Assembly (NCBI GenBank): GCA_031273485.1
Contig: JAISRS010000029.1
Coordinates: 1-5,749, forward strand
Direction of reading: 5' to 3'
Origin: Prevotellaceae bacterium
Lineage (GTDB): Bacteria; Bacteroidota; Bacteroidia; Bacteroidales; UBA932
Length of the DNA: 5,749 nt
The notes under the pieces were generated by a model that was given only the letters and a program-made list of their open reading frames with translations, did not search any database and had not been told where the DNA came from. Shown in pieces: positions 1-5,749 of the stretch. Every line of letters begins with the position of its first letter. The first letter of the stretch is position 1. The position numbers were made by a program, and so were the translations under genes.

Positions 1-1
1 T

Positions 2-646
2 AAAAAACTTATTCCTGCCACAGAGCCGTTTTTCATTTTTTCAAAAAAAGATGATTACTATTTTAACAAAGATGCTTTTCTTGAATATAGTGATAAATAT
101 TTGAATGGTGGGAAAAAGAAAGCAGGCAATGATATAGGGAAAAAATATTTTGAACTTATTGAAAAATCCGATTTGTCAAGCGAAGAAAAGTTACAGGCAA
201 AAAAAGAATTAAACGAAGTGATAATGGAAGTTCTGCAAGGAAAACTTGAAAGTTTTCGCATGAAAATCAAAGGCGTACACGCTCTCCCTTACGGTGGACA
301 GGCAGGCGGTAGATTAACACAAATCGAAAATAAGGGTTTTACAATAATAAAAATTTACGGCAATTCTATGCGTAAAGATGTGATAGAATCAACAGTTGAA
401 ACAATCAAAGGCAATATACACCCTGCGATTTATCCCGAATTTATTATACAGGAGTTATTAAAACTTTTGACAAAAGAAGGCGATATTGTACTCGACCCAT
501 TTTTAGGTTCGGGGACAACAGCTGTTGTCGCTCATCGGTTGAAAAGAAATTATATTGGCATAGAAATTCACCCCGAATTTGTAGATTATGCCAAAAACAG
601 AATAGCTCAAAACAAAAATAATTACACATTAGATTTATTTATATGA
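2..646 (+). CDS. DNA methyltransferase, beta-class N4-cytosine/N6-adenine (C-terminal part, 5' end outside window)
   Basis: This gene transfers a methyl group from S-adenosylmethionine to an exocyclic base amine in DNA and should be the modification half of a type II restriction-modification system. The frame is open from base 2 with no stop, so the TTG at 101 is not the start; 214 residues are visible. Near the left edge, PATEPFFIFSK resembles the stretch after catalytic motif IV in N4/N6 methylases; motif IV (DPPY or SPPY) must lie upstream of the window. A variable, lysine-rich region of about 100 residues follows and probably contains the target recognition domain. The motif X-like HPAIYPEF is at 419-442 and the SAM-binding motif I, DPFLGSGTT, at 494-520. 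The order IV, TRD, X, I is that of beta-class enzymes. The stop overlaps the endonuclease start as ATGA (643-646), implying translational coupling. Specificity and N4 versus N6 chemistry cannot be read from this fragment. Confidence 0.9.
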   Translation, partial: KKLIPATEPFFIFSKKDDYYFNKDAFLEYSDKYLNGGKKKAGNDIGKKYFELIEKSDLSSEEKLQAKKELNEVIMEVLQGKLESFRMKIKGVHALPYGGQAGGRLTQIENKGFTIIKIYGNSMRKDVIESTVETIKGNIHPAIYPEFIIQELLKLLTKEGDIVLDPFLGSGTTAVVAHRLKRNYIGIEIHPEFVDYAKNRIAQNKNNYTLDLFI

Positions 647-1779
647 CACATTCGGAAATTTTAGAAAACCTGCTTGAACGCGCTGTAGCAAATTTATCAG
701 CGAAAAAGCACAGGAAGTATTCGGAAATCATTGTTGCCAACATTGATATTCTGCTTGATAATATTGACAATAACAAATCTTTGGTATCTGCATTAGTAAC
801 CTCTTTGTTGGAAAAAGCAGTTAATCCGCAACAGGATGTGCGGTTACATAAGAAAAAGTTTGAAAATGGTTATTCTGCGAGAGTGTTAGATACAAAAGTA
901 ACAACGCCTTTTTTTAAGAAGTATTTTCAAAAATACTCAAACAAAGAATCCGGTTTTTTGTCATTGGTAACAAGAGCCGATACGCCTTGGACTTTGTCGG
1001 AAGGTACAAGCATTGCTACCCGTACAAAAAAAGAATTATTGAGCTTTTTAGAAATTCTAGATGCCATCGAAAATACAAAAATCAAAGCCGAAGATACTTT
1101 GATGTATATTTTTGAAAAACTGCATACACTTTCATTGCAACAAAAAATGATTTTTGATGAAACAATAGAAACTACCGATTTTATTGATATTATCAATATT
1201 AACAGCGTATTATCCATGTTGCAACAGCATTTTTCAATGAAGTTAAGTTCGCGTTTGCCCGTGATTGCAATTTATTCAATCTATCAGCAACTTTTCAAAC
1301 AAGTAAAACGCTACGAAAACAAGATTTTGCGTCCACTAAATGTACATACTTCTGCCGACAAACACGGTTATGGTGATATTGAAATTTGGAATAGAGACAA
1401 TACCCCGTTTGAAATGATAGAAATCAAGCATAATATTCCAATTGACAGAAATTTAGTTTTTGATGTCGCCAAAAAGTCAGCAAACACGAGTATTGGGCGC
1501 TATTATATATTGACAACGGCAAAAGAAAATTTTGTATCACCCGAAGAAGAAGAATTTATCAATAAATTCATCTTGAAAATCAAAAAAAATACCGATTTAG
1601 AAATTATTGCAAATGGAATTTTCACAAGTTTGAAATATTATTTGCGCTTTATTGATGATTACAAAGAGTTTATTCAAACTTATACCCGTAATTTGATAGC
1701 AGATTCTAAAAATTCAACTGAAATCAAAGAATTTCATATCATTGAATGGCAAAATGTTTTGAAAAAACATAAGTTATAA
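643..1779 (+). CDS. Type II restriction endonuclease, PD-(D/E)XK fold, possibly SacI-like family
   Basis: This 378-residue protein is most likely the DNA-cleaving partner of the methyltransferase it overlaps by four bases. A candidate PD-(D/E)XK catalytic core is visible: GYGD ending at Asp245, then Glu260-Ile-Lys262 in FEMIEIKHN, a normal spacing, in a beta-strand context typical of restriction nucleases. Residues 64-95 (QDVRLHKK, NGYSAR, DTK, TTPFFKKYF), followed by SGF near 103, resemble a block I recall from the SacI endonuclease family (Pfam RE_SacI). That assignment is from memory and has not been searched. There is no signal peptide or membrane segment; the protein is soluble and rich in Lys, Ile and Asn. 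Start ATG 643 is the only ATG at the junction and gives the ATGA overlap. The region is strikingly AT-rich: only 12 of the 60 bases from 1141 are G or C, which suits horizontal acquisition. The frame is intact with no internal stop. The nuclease call is well supported by context; the exact family and cut site are not. Confidence 0.78.
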   Translation: MTHSEILENLLERAVANLSAKKHRKYSEIIVANIDILLDNIDNNKSLVSALVTSLLEKAVNPQQDVRLHKKKFENGYSARVLDTKVTTPFFKKYFQKYSNKESGFLSLVTRADTPWTLSEGTSIATRTKKELLSFLEILDAIENTKIKAEDTLMYIFEKLHTLSLQQKMIFDETIETTDFIDIININSVLSMLQQHFSMKLSSRLPVIAIYSIYQQLFKQVKRYENKILRPLNVHTSADKHGYGDIEIWNRDNTPFEMIEIKHNIPIDRNLVFDVAKKSANTSIGRYYILTTAKENFVSPEEEEFINKFILKIKKNTDLEIIANGIFTSLKYYLRFIDDYKEFIQTYTRNLIADSKNSTEIKEFHIIEWQNVLKKHKL

Positions 1780-1788
1780 ACACACAAA

Positions 1789-2634
1789 ATGCTAAAATCC
1801 CCCCCTACGTGACCCCGGCGGCAAAAGTCGTGCAGTTGAAACAATCGCAAAATTGTTGCCCGATTTTGACGAATTTCGAGAACCTTTTCTCGGAGGCGGC
1901 TCGGTGTTTGTGTATGTGAAGCAGCGTTTTCCAAACAAAAAATATTGGATAAACGACTTATATTCGGAATTGTATAAGTTTTGGGAAATGACACAACGAG
2001 ACGTTGATGCGCTGATTGAAAAGGTGTACGAATGGAAAGAAAAATATCCTGTCGGCAAGGAATTATATCGGTTTTTGAACGAAAATCTTGGAAAATTCAA
2101 TGATTTGGAACGCGCAGCCGCATTTTTTATTTACAATCGCATCACATTTTCGGGAACAACATTAAGCGGCGGTTACAGTGAAGACGCATTTACAGGACGT
2201 TTTACCGAAAGCAGCATACAGCGGTTAAACGATTTGGGACAAGTGATAAACGGCTCTTTGATAACAAATCAGGATTATGAAACGGTGGTAAATAAAGAAG
2301 GCGATAATGTTTTTATTTTTCTTGACCCTCCATACTATTCAGCCACAAAATCAGCGTTGTACGGAAAAAACGGCAATCTTCATAAATCATTCGATCACAA
2401 ACGTTTTGCCGAGACCATGAAAAATTGCCCGCACAAATGGCTGATCACTTACGATGACAGCGACTATATTCGCAGTTTGTTTTCGTTTGCAAACAAATTC
2501 CCTGGAATTTGACTTATGGAATGAGAAACATTACTGAAAATTCCGACCAAACGGGCAAGGAATTATTTATTTCCAACTATTTGACGTCAAACAATTATAA
2601 AGCAAAACAAGGTTTGTTGACTTTCTTTGATTAA
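1789..2634 (+). pseudogene. D12-class (Dam-type) DNA adenine methyltransferase, frameshifted at both ends
   Basis: This would be an alpha-class N6-adenine methyltransferase. ATG 1789 lies 9 bases after the endonuclease stop and reads MLKSP, but then hits TGA at 1810. Removing one C from the C7 tract at 1799-1805 joins MLKS to PLRDPGGKS and on into the long frame. That frame carries motif I, EPFLGGGSVF (1880-1909), and catalytic motif IV, DPPY (2324-2335). It stops early at 2510 after FANKFPGI. One base is missing near 2500-2503: from TGG 2503 the expected C-terminus continues as WNLTYGMRNITEN and GKELFISNYLT, to TAA 2632. Repaired, the protein would be about 281 residues, normal for D12 enzymes. 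Motif X, normally RYPGGK, reads RDPGGK, a further lesion in the SAM-binding region. A shortened product from TTG 1853 would lack motif X and the C-terminus and is unlikely to be active. Its base composition is less AT-rich than that of the endonuclease gene. Sequencing error is possible, but two shifts plus a motif change favour decay. Confidence 0.82.
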
Positions 2635-2649
2635 TTGAGAAATAGAGTA

Positions 2650-2715
2650 CTGTGCATAACAGGTTTATACGTTTCGCCGTCTAACGGCAGCTTGAAGTTC
2701 CGTTCGCCCGGAACT
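2650..2715. repeat. Cluster of three small inverted repeats after the second methyltransferase
   Basis: Three perfect short inverted repeats lie in 66 bases: CTGT-N5-ACAG (2650-2662), GCCGT-CTA-ACGGC (2676-2688) and AGTTCCG-N6-CGGAACT (2696-2715). The cluster starts 16 bases after the repaired methyltransferase stop and precedes the AraC remnant. The third repeat could form a 7-bp hairpin but is not followed by a T run, so it is not an obvious intrinsic terminator. Taken together the block looks like a structured intergenic element, possibly a degenerate recombination site. No second copy is present in the window. Confidence 0.45.
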
Positions 2716-2729
2716 ATGTCCCAACGTAA

Positions 2730-3380
2730 TTACGACTGTTTTTCAGCGCTCAAAAGGGCAATTTCCATTACCCTTACCGGGATGATTTTTTCCTGCTTTT
2801 CCGCTCCCTTTTCTCCGGAACAGGCGGCAAAAATGCACATTGCCTTATTTGTCTGAAAGGAACCATCGAGGGAAGCATCAATTTAGTGAAATATACTTTC
2901 GAGGCGAACCGGCTTGGGATCGTTTTTTTCGGTCAGATTGTACAGTATCATCATATCAGCGATGATTTTTCAGGCTTGTTCATTGTGTTGTCCAAACGGT
3001 TCGGTGACAATCTGGAACTGAATATTAAGGATTCCACTTTTCAACAGCATCAGCGACCGGAGACAAAAATGGAGGAACTTTTTACCTCGTTCTACAACCT
3101 TGTTTTACTCCACCATCGGGAATCGCACGAAGTCGGATTCTATGCCGACAAACTCTGCCTGACGCCCAAATATCTCTCGACCGTCATCAAAGCCTCCACC
3201 GGCAAAACCGCCTACGAATGGATTAACGATTACGTTATTCTGGAAGCCAAAGCCCTGCTCAAGTCCGATATGACTGTGCAGCAAATCAGCGACAGCCTGT
3301 CGTTTCCCAATCAGTCTTTTTTCGGACAATCTTTTAAACGGCATACGGGGATGTCGCCGAGCGAGTATAGAAGGAAGTAG
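2730..3380 (+). pseudogene. AraC-family transcriptional regulator, degraded N-terminus and internal deletion
   Basis: AraC-family regulators bind DNA with a C-terminal pair of helix-turn-helix motifs, usually after an N-terminal sensor domain. The frame is open from 2730 to 3380 but has no ATG; the first conventional start is GTG 2886, giving 164 residues. Coding-like sequence continues upstream in this frame (FHYPYRDDFFLLF from about 2763, CLKGTIEGSIN from 2850), while FSPEQAAKMHIALFV, which fits the family better, lies in another frame from about 2809 and ends at TGA 2854. The N-terminus therefore seems split by compensating shifts near 2800-2808 and 2850-2853. Numbering from GTG 2886, the sensor part reaches about residue 48 (SDDFSGLFIVLSKRF), then jumps near residues 50-60 directly to the DNA-binding domain, missing roughly 50 residues usual in full-length members of about 290. 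HTH1 is around 82-103 and HTH2 around 130-155, ending in the classic GMSPSEYRRK. Whether a short DNA-binding protein is still made is unknown. It probably once controlled the SDR gene downstream. Confidence 0.75.
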
Positions 3381-3398
3381 TAGGCAATTGCAGATAAA

Positions 3399-3414
3399 TG
3401 GGATATTTGTCCCA
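3399..3414. promoter_or_regulatory. Inverted repeat, candidate operator upstream of the SDR gene
   Basis: TGGGA at 3399-3403 and TCCCA at 3410-3414 form a perfect 5-bp inverted repeat with a 6-base AT-rich spacer. It sits 18 bases after the AraC-family stop and about 38 bases upstream of the -7 element of the SDR promoter, a position suited to an activator. Palindromic symmetry is less typical of AraC proteins, which often use direct repeats, so the assignment is an inference. Confidence 0.3.
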
Positions 3415-3451
3415 AAAGATAAAAAAAGCAGGAAAAGACCGGGAAAGTGTG

Positions 3452-3459
3452 TAAATTTG
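3452..3459 (+). promoter_or_regulatory. Bacteroidota -7 promoter element of the SDR gene
   Basis: TAAATTTG matches the Bacteroidota -7 consensus TAnnTTTG. Transcription would start roughly 5-8 bases downstream, leaving a leader of only about 10-15 bases before ATG 3478 with an A-rich stretch (AAAGAAAT) in place of a Shine-Dalgarno. No good TTTG -33 element is found 19-21 bases upstream, which fits a promoter that needs an activator. Its place inside the longer possible reading frame from 3388 supports the downstream start for the SDR. Confidence 0.6.
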
Positions 3460-3477
3460 CAGTTTTATGAAAGAAAT

Positions 3478-4188
3478 ATGAAAACAGCAATCGTTACGGG
3501 AGGCGGTCACGGTATCGGAAAAGGCATTGTCAAAAAGCTTTTACAGGAACAATGTAATGTGATTGTTTGGGATATTAACGCCCTTTATTTGTCGGAATTG
3601 AAGAATGAATACGCACAGGTAGAAACGTTGATTTGCGATGTCGGCAATCCCGATGAAGTACAGGCGGCAATGAAACACGTCGAATCCAAGTCCGGAAAAA
3701 TAGATTATCTGGTCAATAACGCCGGCATCAGCGTTTTTGAGCCGCTTGAAACATTGTCGGTTGAAAATTGGAACCGAATTTTATCCGTCAATCTGAGCAG
3801 TATTTTTTATACGGTCAAATTCGGGAAACACCTCCTTTCGGAACAATCAGCAATAGTTAATATTGCTTCTACCAGAGCCTTAATGTCCGAACCTCACGGC
3901 GAGGCATACGGCGCAAGCAAAGGCGGAATTGTTGCCTTAACCCACGCTTTGGCTATCAGTTTAGGCGCAAAAACACGAGTGAATTGTGTCAGTCCGGGCT
4001 GGATTGAAGTAAATGATTACGATACGCTTTCAGAAGCCGACCATGCACAACATCCGGTGGGTAAAGTCGGAAAAACGGATGATATTGCCGAAGCGGTTTG
4101 GTTTTTATTGAGCGACAAAGCCGTTTTCATCACTGGGCAGAATATCGTAGTGGACGGCGGGATGACGAAAAAAATGATTTATGTATAG
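3478..4188 (+). CDS. Short-chain dehydrogenase/reductase (classical SDR), NAD-preferring
   Basis: This 236-residue cytosolic oxidoreductase interconverts an alcohol and a carbonyl with a nicotinamide cofactor; its substrate cannot be told from sequence. Classical SDR landmarks are all present: the cofactor motif TGGGHGIG (7-14), Asp32 at the end of the second beta strand (WDIN), which favours NAD(H) over NADP(H), CDV with Asp54, NNAG (80-83), Asn105, and the catalytic triad Ser131, Tyr144, Lys148 (YGASK). The VSPGW stretch (181-185) and C-terminal ITGQNIVVDGG (218-228) are also typical. Length is normal for the family. The frame is open upstream to ATG 3388, but the extra 30 residues are basic and unlike SDR N-termini, and the promoter element lies inside them, so ATG 3478 is preferred. 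It lies downstream of the decayed AraC regulator and converges with the MFS transporter. The AraC-SDR pairing suggests it was once inducible by the regulator's ligand. Confidence 0.92.
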   Translation: MKTAIVTGGGHGIGKGIVKKLLQEQCNVIVWDINALYLSELKNEYAQVETLICDVGNPDEVQAAMKHVESKSGKIDYLVNNAGISVFEPLETLSVENWNRILSVNLSSIFYTVKFGKHLLSEQSAIVNIASTRALMSEPHGEAYGASKGGIVALTHALAISLGAKTRVNCVSPGWIEVNDYDTLSEADHAQHPVGKVGKTDDIAEAVWFLLSDKAVFITGQNIVVDGGMTKKMIYV

Positions 4189-4234
4189 ATATATAATGAC
4201 AGTCAATGTGGTGAAGATTTCTTATTTCCTGCAA

Positions 4235-4342
4235 TTACTCATTAAATATTTTGATTGCTTCTTCTACAGTTTTGACAAATAGTATCTGTTTTCTTTCATT
4301 GCTTTCATACTTAAAATCTTTTAAGGCTGCATTTTCCCTGCT
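4235..4342 (-). pseudogene. C-terminal remnant resembling a DUF4180 protein
   Basis: On the minus strand, 36 codons are open between TGA (4343-4345) and TAA (4235-4237). They read SRENAALKDF, then KYESNERKQILF and VKTVEEAIKIFNE. The pattern LKDF-YESN-QILFV-EEAI resembles the C-terminus of DUF4180 proteins as I remember them; this is not database-checked. There is no start codon and the upstream part of such a gene (about 120 residues in the family) is absent. The fragment begins inside the last codons of the MFS gene in a different frame (overlap 4321-4342), so it looks like a truncated relic abutting the transporter's 3' end. It occupies most of the 132-base gap between the SDR and MFS genes, where I see no clear terminator. 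Confidence 0.4.
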
Positions 4343-5547
4343 TCACGCAATGTTTTGTTGCGTATTAACGGAATAGCCAGCAGCATTATGATAGCTCCTG
4401 TTCCGACAAGAAGGATATTGATTGAAACCGTATCTGCAACCGGACCGAAAACAATCATACCCAAAGGCATCATGGTGGCGGATATCATACTAAAAACCGA
4501 AAGTACCCTGCCCATAAATGCTGTTTCCACGGTGGTTTGCAGTAAAACCATGAACGGCGTATTCCATAGCGGAAGCGTCAAACCCAAGGTTGCCATAATA
4601 GCAAGGTAGAGCCAAAAATAAGGCGCAATTCCCAACCATACGGTAAGCGCTCCGCACAACACGCAGGAAAGCGACATGGTAGATACGCGGTTTTTGAAGC
4701 CGCCCCAGTAACCTATCAGAATACCGCCCAGCATCATCCCTGCAGAAAAAACAACTTCTATCGCGGAAAGTCGCCAGACATCATTGCCGAAATTTCTGAT
4801 TACTTGCAAGGGTGTTAAAAACGAGGCGGGAGCGAAAAAAAAGAGGAATATCGCCGTAAGAAGCATCAGTCGTGAAATATATCCATGTTGCTTTATGTAC
4901 CGTATTCCTTCGCGGAGGTCATTCCAATAGGTTATGTCCTTTTGCTCCCCTGTTTTCGGGACAGGCTTTTCTCTTTGCGGTACTTTGACAAAAAAGGAGA
5001 CAATGCTTATACCGATGGCGGCGGTAACGACGTCAAGAAAAAACAGTATTTCCAAAGAAACAAAAGACATTAACGCCGCGCTTATCATGGGCGACGTCAA
5101 GAAGATAAATGACTGTATGCTGCTTTGCAAGCCGTTTATTCGGGTTAAATGCTCCTGCGGAACAATTTGCGGAATAAAAGCGCCGACCGCAGGCGTTTGC
5201 ACTCCCTGTCCGAAGGAACGAATAATCGAACATGCAAGGAGAATGCCGACAAGGTCAATTCCCGACATAATCAAAACCGCCACAATAAGACTGGCAAATG
5301 CTATTGAACCGTCAGCTATATTGATGATATACTTTCGATTATATCTATCCGCCCAAACCCCGCCAAAGGGCGAAATAAAAAACATGGGAAGCAATCCGGC
5401 AATCGTAAAAAGAGTCATCATGGTCCCGGATTGGGTCATAAGCGTTATATGCCACATGATAGCGTATTGCACCACCATTGTTCCAAACAGGGATAAAGCC
5501 TGTCCGGTTACAAATAATGCGGTATTCTTTTTCCAGTTAATGTCCAT
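4321..5547 (-). CDS. MFS efflux transporter (MFS_3, EntS/Mef-like)
   Basis: This 408-residue inner-membrane protein is a major facilitator superfamily carrier, expected to export small molecules in exchange for protons. It shows alternating hydrophobic segments consistent with 12 transmembrane helices in two halves, joined by a charged cytoplasmic loop around residues 189-215 (KVPQREKPVPK onward). The MFS motif A is clear between TM2 and TM3: FGGVWADRYNRK (61-72). The N-terminal NWKKNTALFVTGQALSLFG and the overall layout resemble the MFS_3 group, which includes enterobactin exporter EntS and macrolide exporter Mef; the substrate cannot be assigned. The frame is open upstream to 5637, but ATG 5547 is preferred because the conserved N-terminus starts there, the extra 30 residues are not MFS-like, and a TATCTTTG promoter element lies between the two starts. 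It converges with the SDR gene. Its last codons overlap, in another frame, a DUF4180-like relic, so the extreme C-terminus may not be original. Confidence 0.92.
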   Translation of the reverse strand: MDINWKKNTALFVTGQALSLFGTMVVQYAIMWHITLMTQSGTMMTLFTIAGLLPMFFISPFGGVWADRYNRKYIINIADGSIAFASLIVAVLIMSGIDLVGILLACSIIRSFGQGVQTPAVGAFIPQIVPQEHLTRINGLQSSIQSFIFLTSPMISAALMSFVSLEILFFLDVVTAAIGISIVSFFVKVPQREKPVPKTGEQKDITYWNDLREGIRYIKQHGYISRLMLLTAIFLFFFAPASFLTPLQVIRNFGNDVWRLSAIEVVFSAGMMLGGILIGYWGGFKNRVSTMSLSCVLCGALTVWLGIAPYFWLYLAIMATLGLTLPLWNTPFMVLLQTTVETAFMGRVLSVFSMISATMMPLGMIVFGPVADTVSINILLVGTGAIIMLLAIPLIRNKTLREAGKMQP

Positions 5548-5583
5548 ACTATTTGTTTGTATATCTTCATTTATTTGATGGTA

Positions 5584-5591
5584 CAAAGATA
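5584..5591 (-). promoter_or_regulatory. Bacteroidota -7 promoter element of the MFS gene
   Basis: On the minus strand the sequence reads TATCTTTG, matching TAnnTTTG, 36 bases upstream of ATG 5547. A leader of about 30 A-rich bases would follow. No clean TTTG lies at the 19-21 base spacing; the nearest T-rich candidate (TTTTC, 5611-5607) is only 15 bases away. The element decides the start choice for the transporter. Confidence 0.55.
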
Positions 5592-5682
5592 CGACTATTT
5601 TGGGATGAAAACGGGAACTATAATAAACGCTCAGCAATTCAGAGCCAAAAAATAATTAATTGAAAATAAAAGAGATATAATA

Positions 5683-5714
5683 TTTGGATAAATAAAAATT
5701 TCCGGCTAAATTTG
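5683..5714 (+). promoter_or_regulatory. Near-consensus Bacteroidota promoter reading out of the window
   Basis: TTTG at 5683-5686 and TAAATTTG at 5707-5714 are separated by exactly 20 bases, the textbook -33/-7 layout of Bacteroidota housekeeping promoters. It points right, divergent from the MFS gene, so an unseen gene should start beyond base 5749. Shortly downstream, GGGGC-TTTC-GCCCC (5735-5748) can form a GC-rich hairpin in the leader, cut off by the window edge. Confidence 0.65.
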
Positions 5715-5734
5715 CAGCGTGATAGCGCATAGGA

Positions 5735-5748
5735 GGGGCTTTCGCCCC
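5735..5748 (+). other. GC-rich hairpin at the window edge
   Basis: GGGGC (5735-5739) and GCCCC (5744-5748) pair around a TTTC loop. If the promoter at 5683-5714 is used, the hairpin lies within the first 30 or so transcribed bases. It may be a leader structure or the inner part of a longer repeat; the sequence ends here, so no further call is possible. Confidence 0.35.
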
Positions 5749-5749
5749 G

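Noticed and set aside
101..646. A complete 181-residue methyltransferase starting at TTG 101
   Set aside because: The same frame is open to base 2 with methylase-like residues (PATEPFFIFSK), and the essential motif IV is missing, so the gene is cut by the window edge.
2696..2715. Intrinsic terminator for the R-M operon
   Set aside because: The 7-bp hairpin is perfect but is not followed by a T run.
2635..2856. Separate 73-residue protein from TTG 2635
   Set aside because: It runs through the inverted-repeat cluster and ends in FSPEQAAKMHIALFV, which looks like a piece of the AraC N-terminus in a shifted frame rather than an independent gene.
3388..3477. 30-residue N-terminal extension of the SDR from ATG 3388
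   Set aside because: It contains the promoter -7 element, is basic and unlike SDR N-termini; the cofactor motif begins 7 residues after ATG 3478 as expected.
4934..5578. Plus-strand open frame of 214 codons opposite the MFS gene
   Set aside because: It is rich in Cys, Pro and Lys with no recognisable domain and lies wholly antisense to a clear transporter; it is a shadow frame.
5548..5637. 30-residue N-terminal extension of the MFS protein from 5637
   Set aside because: It spans the TATCTTTG promoter element and lies outside the conserved MFS N-terminus.
5731..5749. Start of a TPP or cobalamin riboswitch
   Set aside because: Only a short GC hairpin is visible and none of the conserved core sequences of those riboswitches can be read before the window ends.

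Overview
The window looks like chromosomal DNA of a Bacteroidota (Bacteroidetes) bacterium. Three sites carry the characteristic TAnnTTTG -7 element. One of them also has a TTTG -33 element at 20-base spacing. Ribosome binding sites are A-rich rather than G-rich, and the AraC, SDR and transporter proteins read like familiar Bacteroidota accessory genes. No RNA gene, CRISPR array or transposase is visible.

Left part (1-2634) is a restriction-modification cassette in one direction: the C-terminal 214 residues of a beta-class N4-cytosine/N6-adenine DNA methyltransferase (gene start lies outside the window), a PD-(D/E)XK restriction endonuclease that overlaps it by ATGA, and, 9 bases further on, a second, alpha-class (D12/Dam-type) adenine methyltransferase. 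The second methyltransferase is broken. One extra C in a C7 tract shifts its frame near the start, a one-base loss shifts it again near the 3' end, and the motif X tyrosine reads Asp. The first two genes are very AT-rich, the third less so.

Middle part (2635-3380) starts with about 100 bases of small inverted repeats just after the broken methyltransferase, followed by a decayed AraC-family regulator whose N-terminal half is spread over two frames and whose middle is shortened. The C-terminal DNA-binding domain is intact.

Right part (3381-5749) has an SDR oxidoreductase behind its own promoter and, convergent to it, an MFS_3-type efflux transporter on the minus strand. Between them lies a 36-codon fragment that resembles the C-terminus of a DUF4180 protein. 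At the right edge a near-consensus promoter points out of the window toward an unseen gene.

Working picture (inference): an acquired R-M unit sits beside a former AraC-SDR-MFS accessory cluster. Frame disruptions are confined to about 1.6 kb between 1789 and 3380, while the flanking endonuclease, SDR and MFS frames (over 3 kb of coding) are intact, which favours real gene decay over general sequencing error. I did not find a clearly new system. The best leads are the broken second methyltransferase next to an intact nuclease, the structured element at 2645-2740, and the DUF4180-like relic.
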